Source: a virus. Taken from it: DNA of 23,394 nucleotides. The notes under the pieces were generated by a model, which saw only the letters and a list, made by a program, of their open reading frames with translations, did not search any database and was not told the origin of the DNA. Position 1 is the first letter of the stretch. Each line of letters begins with the position of its first letter. The DNA is taken from IMG/VR virus record IMGVR_UViG_3300035181_002226, positions 1 through 23,394 of that record; one strand, given 5' to 3'. Shown in pieces: positions 12,074 to 18,741 of the stretch. Position numbers and translations under genes: made by a program.

Positions 12074-12078
12074 TCGTT

Positions 12079-12282
12079 TTATTTTGTAGCGTTTGCTTCA
12101 GCTTTTTTAGCTTCAGCTGCTTTTTTTGCTTCAGCTTTTTTAGCTTTTCTTTCTTCAGCTTTTTTAGCTTTTTTTGATTCGACTTTTTCAGTTTTGTTTT
12201 CATCAGCTTTTTTAGCTTCAGCTGCAAAACCTACAGAAGCAAGACCAGCTATAACAAGAAGGCTTACAAGAACTTTTTTCAT
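12079..12282 (-). CDS. Exported small Lys/Ala/Glu-rich protein
   Basis: 67 residues. Residues 1-21 form a signal peptide: basic MKK, apolar VLVSLLVIAGLASVG, then FAAEA with a likely signal peptidase I site after FAA or nearby. The mature part is a run of Lys, Ala and Glu with an imperfect KKAEAKKA-type repeat, expected to be a highly basic single helix in the periplasm. ATG 12280-12282 has a strong AAAGGAGAT. A promoter (12334) and a 10-bp 5' leader hairpin precede it, implying high or stabilised expression. Similar small Lys/Ala-rich exported proteins occur in bacteria; the role in a phage is unknown. The nucleotide repeats are low-complexity. Confidence 0.75.
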   Translation of the reverse strand: MKKVLVSLLVIAGLASVGFAAEAKKADENKTEKVESKKAKKAEERKAKKAEAKKAAEAKKAEANATK

Positions 12283-12300
12283 TTTTATCTCCTTTTATAT

Positions 12301-12325
12301 AGAAAGCGATTATTTATCACTTTCT
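12301..12325 (-). promoter_or_regulatory. 5' leader hairpin of the 67-aa gene transcript
   Basis: As minus-strand RNA, AGAAAGUGAU (12316-12325) pairs with AUCGCUUUCU (12301-12310) over 10 bp, including one G-U, around the loop AAAUA. On the plus strand the same position is a C-A mismatch. With -10 at 12334-12339, transcription should start within a few bases of the hairpin, so it would cap the mRNA 5' end, a known way to slow RNA decay. Confidence 0.65.
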
Positions 12326-12333
12326 AAAGTCAA

Positions 12334-12356
12334 ATTATATTCTAAAAAAGTTTAAA
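12334..12356 (-). promoter_or_regulatory. Promoter for the 67-aa gene and possibly the structured RNA and tmRNA
   Basis: Minus-strand TATAAT (12334-12339) with a TTTAAAC element at +16 to +17 (12350-12355) and T-rich DNA beyond. It is less perfect than the six canonical copies but has the same layout. No other clear promoter is found between here and the tmRNA. Confidence 0.68.
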
Positions 12357-12408
12357 ATAAAAAGTTTTTTAGAAATTATTTTGAAGTCAACTTCTATTTC
12401 GGATGATA

Positions 12409-13758
12409 TCAAAAACTTTGACTTGTGAACGCTTCAAATAATTCATTGTCTTTCATTAGCGTGCTTTCGGCTGGAGAAGTTTCTTCTATTGTCCCAGCGG
12501 CGTCGAAGAATTGCATTCGTTTAAAGTTTACGCCAATCAATATTTTAGATAGGTCGCCTGTATTCCTATTTTTTCTAATTGATAGAATTATCTGTCCATT
12601 CTTTCTCATTTCATCGTTAGATATCATAAGAGTAAGAGTGTCAGCTGTCATAACAAAACCGAGAGAATCTGAAACGGTGTCCTCGGTTGCATCTATATTG
12701 CCGTAAGAACTTCTATTCAACTGAACGGCTGTCACAACTGGTAAATTTTGTTTCTTAGCAAATCCGTGACACTCTTCGGCAACAGATTTCATAAGGCTAT
12801 AAGTGTTACCGAATGTTCCTAAACTTCCTCTTGAAGACTTCATCAAGCCTATATAGTCTATAATAACTAAATCAGGTACAAAGTCCTTTTTGTTCTTAAG
12901 GTCAGTTATAAGACCATTAAGAGTCACAATATCCATAGATCCAGCAGGATACTCTTTAATTACAAGTTTTCCTAGTTGTGGTCTAACTTCTTCAAATTTC
13001 GATTTCAAGACTGTTTTGTCTATTTTCGATAACTCAAAAAGATCTATATTAAGAATATTAGCATCTATTCTTTTCGATATTTCTAGTTCTGACATTTCTA
13101 GTGTAATATACAGAACATTCTTTTTCTTTAATAAGTTAGAAGCTGCTGTATGGACCAAAAGAGCAGATTTACCTCCGTGTGATGGTGAAGCAAAAATGTT
13201 TAAAGTCTTTGGTCGGAAGCCGCCTAGTTTCTTATCGAACTCTCCAATACCGGAAGTATATCCGAAATTCTTTTTATTATAGTACTCGATCCTTTCAGAT
13301 ATTTCAGAATTATAATCGTGTCCTATATCAGAATCAAAGTGTATCTTAAGGGCTTCTTCTATCATAACAGGTATTTGAGTAAGCTCACCCTGTTTTTGCA
13401 TTATTTTAGCCGAAGAAAGAATAGCGTCTTGTAGTTCTTTTAGCTTGACAAACTTTTCAGTTTCTTCAACCATATACTGCAAATTATGTATAGGAGTTGA
13501 GTCAACGAATATTTCTTTGAAATGACTCAGAATGCCTTTTTGAAAATCTCTAGACTCAGAGTATTTTGGATCATTTTTTATAAACAGACCTATTTCTTTT
13601 GGTCTAGGGTATTCTTCTGTCCTTTCAAAATAAGACTTTATAGCCGAAAAAATTTCAGCGTTTTCGACTTTAGAAAAATGTGTTCGCTTTAAATGAGTGA
13701 ATACCTTACTGAAATATTCCGGGGAATAAAGTAAGGAGTGTAGAATTTGTTCTTCCAT
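12409..13758 (-). CDS. Replicative DNA helicase, DnaB/T4 gp41-like
   Basis: 449 residues from ATG 13756-13758. This start lies 6 nt after AAAGG; the in-frame ATG two codons earlier abuts the site and is less likely. The enzyme unwinds DNA 5' to 3' at the phage fork as a RecA-fold hexamer. The N-terminal about 150 residues form the helical hexamerisation domain. The RecA core starts near GIGEFDKKLGGFRPKTLNIF. Walker A is ASPSHGGKSAL (about 190-200), with Ala-Ser in place of the usual Gly. The catalytic Glu lies in YITLEMSE and Walker B is LVIIDYIGLM (about 297-306). Sensor VVTAVQLNRS and an arginine-finger-type region LSIRKNRNTG follow. No primase gene is visible here. Confidence 0.93.
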   Translation of the reverse strand: MEEQILHSLLYSPEYFSKVFTHLKRTHFSKVENAEIFSAIKSYFERTEEYPRPKEIGLFIKNDPKYSESRDFQKGILSHFKEIFVDSTPIHNLQYMVEETEKFVKLKELQDAILSSAKIMQKQGELTQIPVMIEEALKIHFDSDIGHDYNSEISERIEYYNKKNFGYTSGIGEFDKKLGGFRPKTLNIFASPSHGGKSALLVHTAASNLLKKKNVLYITLEMSELEISKRIDANILNIDLFELSKIDKTVLKSKFEEVRPQLGKLVIKEYPAGSMDIVTLNGLITDLKNKKDFVPDLVIIDYIGLMKSSRGSLGTFGNTYSLMKSVAEECHGFAKKQNLPVVTAVQLNRSSYGNIDATEDTVSDSLGFVMTADTLTLMISNDEMRKNGQIILSIRKNRNTGDLSKILIGVNFKRMQFFDAAGTIEETSPAESTLMKDNELFEAFTSQSF

Positions 13759-13789
13759 GTACATCCTTTATGGAATATTTTATAAAAAT

Positions 13790-14755
13790 CTATTTTAAAT
13801 ATTTGAAAAACTCTTGGACTATGGATACAATGTCTTTCTTATAGCTCTCGTGATTTTTATCAAAAAGAATACCAAAAGCTTTTTCGTGACCATCTAATTC
13901 TTTAAAGGATTCTTTTCTTTTACAAATATCTTCTAGTATACTCTTAACATCAAACTCTTTAGTATTTAAACTATCAGATAATCTTACAGAGCCTCTTCCA
14001 AAAAGAGTCATATTAATGAATATATCATAGTCTTTTTCATATTCTTCTCTTATTAGATCTATAATATATTCATTTGTTGAAAATGCTGCTACACAGTTCT
14101 TTTCGAAAATTATACCTCCAGAATTCTTATATTTCTCGAGAGTTCTTTTATTTTCTTCGATTTTATTTTTTATCATTTCTTCGTGTTCTTCAGAAAATAG
14201 TAAATAATCTGAAGCTATCATATCATCAATGAGTTTAACTATGTTTTGAAACCTATACTTTTCACAAGTTGTAAGTCTGAAAAGTTTAAATCCTTTTTCA
14301 AAGAAAATACTATCTCTATCGAAGATATCATAAGCACTTATATGTTCTATAAATCTTTCAAGCTTTGAATTTTCTAGATTCCATTTTTTCTTACAAGCTA
14401 GGAAAGTAATTTTACTAGCTGACATTTTATTTGTATGTAAAATTATAAGGTTTTTAGTTTGATATTTCTTAATATTAAAATCATAATTATGATGGTCGAA
14501 AAAATAAAATTCTACATTAGGATATTTGTTAGATATTTCCTGTAGAGTAATTAAATATTTTTCGTTTTTAAACATTAAGTCAGTAATAAAAACCTTAGAA
14601 TACTTTCCTGCTATTGAAGAAAGAATATTAAGTGTTGGTTCTATATGAATATATGAAATATTTCTAAGAGATACCTCTTCATCTGGAAATGTTTCTATTA
14701 CACAAGTTTGACATCCTATACCATCAAGATCTGTATGACTTATATGTAAAATCAT
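13790..14755 (-). CDS. DHH/DHHA1-family phosphoesterase
   Basis: 321 residues. DHH enzymes are manganese-dependent phosphodiesterases (RecJ exonuclease, nanoRNases, cyclic dinucleotide hydrolases). Motif I is HTDLDGIG (7-14), motif II contains ITDLMF (57-62), motif III is FDHHNYD (86-92). The C-terminal DHHA1 substrate-binding domain shows GRGSVRLS (253-260) and DGHEKAFGI (288-296), equivalent to the family GGH..A.G. The size and single-domain pair fit nano-RNase or oligonucleotide-degrading members rather than full RecJ. The start overlaps the gp62-like stop (ATGA), so it is co-translated with replication genes. Salvage of short RNA or DNA is a plausible role. Confidence 0.9.
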   Translation of the reverse strand: MILHISHTDLDGIGCQTCVIETFPDEEVSLRNISYIHIEPTLNILSSIAGKYSKVFITDLMFKNEKYLITLQEISNKYPNVEFYFFDHHNYDFNIKKYQTKNLIILHTNKMSASKITFLACKKKWNLENSKLERFIEHISAYDIFDRDSIFFEKGFKLFRLTTCEKYRFQNIVKLIDDMIASDYLLFSEEHEEMIKNKIEENKRTLEKYKNSGGIIFEKNCVAAFSTNEYIIDLIREEYEKDYDIFINMTLFGRGSVRLSDSLNTKEFDVKSILEDICKRKESFKELDGHEKAFGILFDKNHESYKKDIVSIVQEFFKYLK

Positions 14756-15159
14756 TTCTTTCTATTCTTTCTTTTTTCTATTCTGTGATGCTCGAATTTT
14801 TTCATAATCCTTTCCTTTTCTTCATCACTCATTAACTCTAAATATTCTAGTGCTGTTTTTTCTGAACAGTTAAAATAATCCATTATATTTTCTAACTCTT
14901 CTGTCTTAGATATTTTTTTAATTGATGGATACTTTAAATACTGAATTTTCGGCATAGAATATCTAACAAGTTGATATTGATTTTCAATCGGCACTTCTGG
15001 GTAAACATTAATAAAGTTTACTATAAGAGCACCAAAAGGATGGTTTGATAAAAATCTACAAAAGACAAAAGAAGAAATGTCTTTTATTTCTTCTTCTGTC
15101 GGATAGAAGTCTTTTTTAAATGCACTAGACATTACATTCCACGAATTTCTTTTTTCCAT
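14752..15159 (-). CDS. Probable sliding-clamp loader small subunit (T4 gp62-like)
   Basis: 135 residues. The pattern WNVMSSAFKKD...EEIKDISSFVFCRFLSNHP, then NFINVYPEVPIENQYQLVRY, then MPKIQYLKYPSIKK, then FNCSEKTALEYLELMSDEEK, follows the phage clamp-loader A family as I recall it (N..S......F...R.LS.HP.; N..N......Q...LR...PK..R; Y.CS...A.EYL.LL). In T4, gp62 and gp44 form the loader that places the gp45 clamp. It lies next to helicase and DHH genes, which fits. The ribosome binding site is weak (TAGGAT about 13 nt away). Assignment is by remote pattern, not a strong identity. Confidence 0.65.
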   Translation of the reverse strand: MEKRNSWNVMSSAFKKDFYPTEEEIKDISSFVFCRFLSNHPFGALIVNFINVYPEVPIENQYQLVRYSMPKIQYLKYPSIKKISKTEELENIMDYFNCSEKTALEYLELMSDEEKERIMKKFEHHRIEKRKNRKK

Positions 15160-15179
15160 AACTTGTATTTTATCCTATT

Positions 15180-15734
15180 TTAGTTTAAAATTGTAGACAA
15201 ATCGAGCGGAGTATAGTTCGTATTTTCTACAGAAACGCAGATACCCTGAGTCGACTTAAAATGTGTGTTATGGACGTGTCCAAATATGTTTATTGGATTT
15301 TGTTTACCTATTTTCCATTCTTCCCATTCTTTTTTATACTGTTGGAAGGCTTCTTTTTCATCGAACGCTTTGTATTCGTCTACAACAGGAATATGTGAAA
15401 AGAATACTCTTTCGGTTTTAATATACTTTACAAAAGCCTTAAAACCACATTCGTTTATATAAAATGAAGAGTCGAAATGGTCGTGATTTCCTTTTATAAG
15501 AATTATATTACCGTTAAGGCTTCGACAAAGTTCGCTTAAAGAATCCTTTCTGCCTTGTAACCCACAAGAAAGGTCGCCAAGATGGATTACCGTGTCTTCA
15601 GGAGAGACTACAGAATTCCAATTTTTAGCGATAGTCTCGTTCATCTCATACTCATCAGAGAATGGACGAGAGTTGTATCTGATACAGTTGAAGTGAAAGA
15701 AGTGTGTATCAGATATAACAAATGTTTTTGGCAT
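15180..15734 (-). CDS. Calcineurin-like metallophosphoesterase
   Basis: 184 residues with all five metallophosphoesterase motifs: ISDTHF (7-12), HLGDLS (51-56), KGNHDH (81-86), FSHIP (112-116) and FGHVHN (151-156). The family hydrolyses phosphomono- or diesters with two metal ions, and phage members include phosphatases and nucleases. The start MPKTFVISDTHFFHFNCI resembles the common phage/bacterial YfcE-like single-domain group. Substrate is unknown. It begins 3 nt after the preceding membrane-protein gene and has only a weak ribosome site, so it may be coupled to it. Confidence 0.9.
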   Translation of the reverse strand: MPKTFVISDTHFFHFNCIRYNSRPFSDEYEMNETIAKNWNSVVSPEDTVIHLGDLSCGLQGRKDSLSELCRSLNGNIILIKGNHDHFDSSFYINECGFKAFVKYIKTERVFFSHIPVVDEYKAFDEKEAFQQYKKEWEEWKIGKQNPINIFGHVHNTHFKSTQGICVSVENTNYTPLDLSTILN

Positions 15735-15737
15735 TAT

Positions 15738-16121
15738 TTAAGCTTTCATTTTCAAAACAGTTTTTACCCATTCAAGCAATGTGATGACAGCGTGCGCAAC
15801 AGCAGCAACAAGAGTTGTACCTGTCATACCTGTAATAGCAACATTTGACATTACATACCAAAGAAGAGCAATTTTCAAAATTCCAAAAACCATAATAAAT
15901 GGAAGTAACACCGTTCCGCCTAAAGCACCGAGAACTGTTGACAAACCTTTATTATTCCCGACAGAAGAGCCTATTGCAGCTCCACTAAATACAAGAATCA
16001 AAAAAGCAATAAAGCTAACAATACTGAAGCCAACTAACGAGACCCAAAACATAGCTGTATAAGCAGAAACAAATCCGCTACCGAAAATATAGAAAATCAC
16101 ACCGATTAGATAAATAAACAT
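15738..16121 (-). CDS. Integral membrane protein, about 3-4 helices
   Basis: 127 residues, almost entirely hydrophobic: segments FIYLIGVIFYIFGSGFVSAY, WVSLVGFSIVSFIAFLILVF, a Gly/Ser-rich turn (SGAAIGSSVGNNKGLS), then VLGALGGTVLLPFIMVFGIL and VAITGMTGTTLVAAVAHAVI, ending with a basic tail (EWVKTVLKMKA). It has its own promoter (16143) and AAAGGAAA site. It is not a recognised holin, though holin or pore roles are possible from topology. Its position just after nrdB does not indicate function. Confidence 0.75.
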   Translation of the reverse strand: MFIYLIGVIFYIFGSGFVSAYTAMFWVSLVGFSIVSFIAFLILVFSGAAIGSSVGNNKGLSTVLGALGGTVLLPFIMVFGILKIALLWYVMSNVAITGMTGTTLVAAVAHAVITLLEWVKTVLKMKA

Positions 16122-16142
16122 TTTGTTTCCTTTTTAATTTTT

Positions 16143-16164
16143 ATTATAGCGGATTTTATTTTAA
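16143..16164 (-). promoter_or_regulatory. Promoter for the membrane-protein gene
   Basis: Minus-strand GCTATAAT (-10 at 16143-16148), preceded by a T-rich TTTTAAAATAAAA tract centred 14-20 nt upstream. It matches the local -10 and T-tract layout, but the TTAAG elements are imperfect. Confidence 0.6.
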
Positions 16165-16173
16165 AAAAAACTT

Positions 16174-17634
16174 TCACGAGAAAAGTTCTTTCATTTTTTC
16201 TTTAGCCTCGTCCCAACTTCCAGTCATAGTACCAAAAGAATATTCTGAGACAGTACTTTCAAAGAAATTAGTGTAAGTAGTCAGACTCAACTGATTTTCC
16301 ATCCAAGGAAGAGGATTTTCTTTGATACCGTAGTTCGGTTTGAGTCCGAATTGTTTTAATCTTTGATCAGCAATATATCTTACATAAAGTTTCATTTCAT
16401 CTTTAGTAAGATTATTCAAGTCTCCTAGTTTGAATACATAATCAATATAATCTTCTTCTTTAGCTACAATCTGTCTGGCAGCTTCGTAAATATCTCTTTT
16501 AAAATCATCATTCCAGATTTGTCTATTCTCTTTTATTATAGTTTTGAATAACCAAGCGTTGCCGTCGATGTGACAGTTTCCAGTAACAGAAACTTTGCCA
16601 TTACTTCTAATAACAAAAGCTTTTCCTGGAACAGTTGGACAATAGAAATTTTTTTTATCTGTATTTTCAAGCTTTGTTTTTTCTATTTTACTACTACCGC
16701 CTTTTATAAATTCATCACCTTCCACAAATTCATATTTTTCTGCTATTTCTTCTTGTGCTTTTCCATCTCTTTTAAATACCATTCTATGACCAGGAGTAAC
16801 TATTTGTTCGACATCATCTGACTCAAATTTATAATAGTAATCTGGACAAGATTTAGTAAAGTGTGTTGGTTCTACAAAAGAATATTCTTCTGTTTCCATA
16901 TCGAATTGGAGTATTTTTTCTCCTGGCTGAAGATCTTCTATCTTTTTCCAAGAACCATCTTCTAATTGAACTTCCGTACCTTCTATTATACAATTTTCAT
17001 CAAGGATACTCCACGACAAAACCTTGTTCATACCAGGAAATTTACCATCTCTAGAGAAAGAAGCTAGTATAGCAAACTGAGCAAATAAAGATATACCTTC
17101 TACTAAACCAGAATAAACAGCTATCATTCTAGCAACATCTTTTCTGAATTCTATATCAGCTTTTTCTATACCATATTCAGAAACATAGTAATGGAATTGT
17201 CTAACTCTTGCTTTATGTATATAATCATATTTTAGAGAAAGACTAGGAATATACTCGTATTCTTTATAGAACTCTTCTGGAAAGCCTAGAGTATCAAGAA
17301 GCAAACTATAAGCGTCTTGATGTAGAGATTCTCTGTTTCCGAAGCTTCTCAACATCATTTTAACTTCATTGGGTTTAAATGCTCTAATAAGAATATCATA
17401 TCCCATACCTACTTCTGTGTCATTTTGAACAAAACCTTGAAATATACTTGTTATTATGTGCTTTTCTTCTATAGAAATAGTAGTCCAGTCTTTCATATCG
17501 CCTGAAAGGTCTATCTCTTCGGTAGTCCAGTGAAGGGCTACCTCGTGAGTTTTATATCTATCATAAGCGCTTGGATAATGAAATGGTTTATATGATTTTG
17601 AATCAGTATGAAATAAATTATATTTTTTTGACAT
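16174..17634 (-). CDS. nrdB: Ribonucleotide reductase beta subunit (class Ia, NrdB) with mini-intein
   Basis: 486 residues as translated; 347 after removal of the intein (T4 NrdB is 388). NrdB houses the diiron-tyrosyl radical used by NrdA to reduce ribonucleotides to deoxyribonucleotides. Ligand motif ESLH (102-105) and the radical Tyr at 109 (H...Y spacing as in E. coli H118/Y122) are visible, as is the ligand Glu in LVEGISLFAQFA (about 179). The last ligand pair, Glu213 and the following His (E. coli E238/H241), is split by the intein: LDEN | intein | CHIDGN. The C-terminal part YADQRLKQFGL and NFFESTVSEYSFGT matches NrdB. It follows nrdA by 15 nt. Confidence 0.96.
   Translation of the reverse strand: MSKKYNLFHTDSKSYKPFHYPSAYDRYKTHEVALHWTTEEIDLSGDMKDWTTISIEEKHIITSIFQGFVQNDTEVGMGYDILIRAFKPNEVKMMLRSFGNRESLHQDAYSLLLDTLGFPEEFYKEYEYIPSLSLKYDYIHKARVRQFHYYVSEYGIEKADIEFRKDVARMIAVYSGLVEGISLFAQFAILASFSRDGKFPGMNKVLSWSILDENCIIEGTEVQLEDGSWKKIEDLQPGEKILQFDMETEEYSFVEPTHFTKSCPDYYYKFESDDVEQIVTPGHRMVFKRDGKAQEEIAEKYEFVEGDEFIKGGSSKIEKTKLENTDKKNFYCPTVPGKAFVIRSNGKVSVTGNCHIDGNAWLFKTIIKENRQIWNDDFKRDIYEAARQIVAKEEDYIDYVFKLGDLNNLTKDEMKLYVRYIADQRLKQFGLKPNYGIKENPLPWMENQLSLTTYTNFFESTVSEYSFGTMTGSWDEAKEKMKELFS
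16576..16992 (-). other. NrdB mini-intein, 139 aa, no endonuclease
   Basis: Residues 215-353 of the precursor. Block A is CIIEGTEVQLEDGSWKKIED with Cys1. Block B contains VTPGHR (Thr-x-x-His). Block F is FYCPTVPGKAFVIRSNG. The C-terminus is VSVTGN followed by Cys+1. The penultimate residue is Gly instead of the usual His, a known but uncommon variant. At 139 residues it is close to the minimum for a cis-splicing Hint domain and has no room for a homing endonuclease. Confidence 0.93.
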
Positions 17635-17649
17635 TTTACACCATCCTTT

Positions 17650-18726
17650 TTATTGACAAGACAAACAAGTTTCATATTTGTCCATTTCTTGAATTATTTC
17701 TCTTTCGTAATTTGAGCTAGCTTTAGTAGCAGATTGACTTCTACAGTAGTAAAGACCTTTTAATCCAGCTTTCCAAGCTTGTAAATGTACATAAGCAAGA
17801 TAACTTCTATCAACATCGTGATTAAAGAATAGATTTACGGATTGACCTTGGTCAATTTTTTCTTGTCTTACTTTAGCGTGAGAAATAATCCATCTTTGGT
17901 CTATTTCGTAAGCTGTTTTGAATACAAGTTTAGCGTCGTCACTCATCCACTCAAGACCTTGAACAGAACCTCTGTCTTTGATTATTCTTTTCCACTGTTT
18001 TTCAATCCACTTATCATCTTCGCCGTTCTCTTCAGCATATTTCTTGATATACTTTTCAAGATTGACATTTCTTATTTCGTGTTTTCCTGTTTTATTTTCG
18101 TGAATATAAGCGTTAGCTATAATAGGATCTATTCCAGGAGACACATTGTCACAAAGAATAGAAATACTTCCAGTAGGAGCAATAGCCATCTTACAGACGA
18201 ATCTATCAGTTCCATCTCCATATTCGATAGACATAGGACAAGCGCCTTTTTCTTTAGCTATTTCTTTTGACGCTCTATCAGTAGCATCTTTCAAGAAAGT
18301 ACAAACCTTTCTTTGGAAACCTTCAGCAAGAGCTGACTCGAAAGGTATCATTTTAGATTGGAGATATGTGTGAAGACCCATTTGACCTAGACCAACAGAT
18401 CTTTCATATAGAGCGGATTTAAGAGAGTTTTGGAAACCTCTCGGTTCACCGAATTTTCCAGATTTAGCTTTTCTTTCAAAATCGTCAATTACATTATCAA
18501 GAAGTCTCATAATATCTTCTATAAATTGGTAGTTGTCTTTCCACTCATCGTATTTTGCTAGGTTGACTGAAGCCAAACAACATACAGCAGTGTAATCTTC
18601 TGCTACTCTCAACATTATTTCATTGCAGTTTGAAACTAGTATTTCATTAGCGAAAAAATTGTGGTTATCCTCCACAGTTATATCATAAACAGGAATTTCT
18701 TCCTCTAAAAATTCTATTTTGAGCAT
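17650..18726 (-). CDS. nrdA: IntC::NrdA C-terminal half (split-intein gene)
   Basis: 358 residues: a 33-residue C-intein, then 325 residues of NrdA. The extein begins CNEIML, equivalent to E. coli LCLEIAL, whose Cys439 is the thiyl-radical residue. Next comes AVCCLASVNLA (C462 equivalent), PTGSISILCDNVSPGIDPII, the radical-transfer tyrosine pair in GLKGLYYCRS, and a C-terminal CLSCQ thiol pair for re-reduction. ATG 18724-18726 has AAGGGAAG 8 nt upstream and starts 15 nt after the N-half gene ends. By itself it lacks the first catalytic Cys, so activity needs trans-splicing with the product of 18742-19809. Confidence 0.94.
   Translation of the reverse strand: MLKIEFLEEEIPVYDITVEDNHNFFANEILVSNCNEIMLRVAEDYTAVCCLASVNLAKYDEWKDNYQFIEDIMRLLDNVIDDFERKAKSGKFGEPRGFQNSLKSALYERSVGLGQMGLHTYLQSKMIPFESALAEGFQRKVCTFLKDATDRASKEIAKEKGACPMSIEYGDGTDRFVCKMAIAPTGSISILCDNVSPGIDPIIANAYIHENKTGKHEIRNVNLEKYIKKYAEENGEDDKWIEKQWKRIIKDRGSVQGLEWMSDDAKLVFKTAYEIDQRWIISHAKVRQEKIDQGQSVNLFFNHDVDRSYLAYVHLQAWKAGLKGLYYCRSQSATKASSNYEREIIQEMDKYETCLSCQ
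18628..18726 (-). other. Split intein C-part (IntC), 33 aa
   Basis: MLKIEFLEEEIPVYDITVED followed by NHNFFANEILVSN and Cys+1. The block F signature (VYDITVEDNHNFF) and block G (ILVSN|C) are standard for split inteins; penultimate Ser replaces His. Its partner is at 18745-19029. Confidence 0.94.
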
Positions 18727-18741
18727 ATATTTCTTCCCTTA

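Larger units (their letters stand above)
11640..12075 (-). ncRNA. Hairpin-dense non-coding region upstream of tmRNA; candidate large structured RNA
   Basis: About 430 nt with no plausible gene but a near-continuous series of hairpins: AGCTGG/CCAGCT (11643-11676) with an inner CATTG/CAATG stem; ATCCTT/AAGGAT (11714-11733); GAAGTA/TACTTC (11747-11768); GAATA-CTCA/TGAG..TATTC (11770-11792); a perfect 20-bp stem (11798-11839); two tandem units (11865-11937, 11959-12029) with conserved folding; and a closing 9-bp stem (12035-12073). It is visibly richer in G+C than its surroundings. It could be transcribed from the promoter at 12334 together with the 67-aa gene and the tmRNA; no internal promoter is clear. 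The layout recalls large ornate phage RNAs such as GOLLD or ROOL, but I cannot match it to either. The strand is inferred from neighbours and slight pairing preference. Confidence 0.55.

Noticed and set aside
11630-12075. A group I or group II intron interrupting the tmRNA
   Set aside because: I first suspected this because the standard D-loop segment was missing, but GGGCGGT at 11623-11629 pairs fully with the 3' acceptor strand, and no intron core (P7-type pairs or domain V) was found.
11640-12075. A CRISPR array
   Set aside because: There are only two long, diverged units with internal folding; no short identical repeats with regular spacers.
12890-13282. A 130-residue plus-strand frame
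   Set aside because: It is antisense to the helicase RecA core, whose Walker motifs are intact on the minus strand.
17842-18270. A 142-residue plus-strand frame within nrdA
   Set aside because: It is antisense to well-conserved NrdA motifs and has no promoter or ribosome site.
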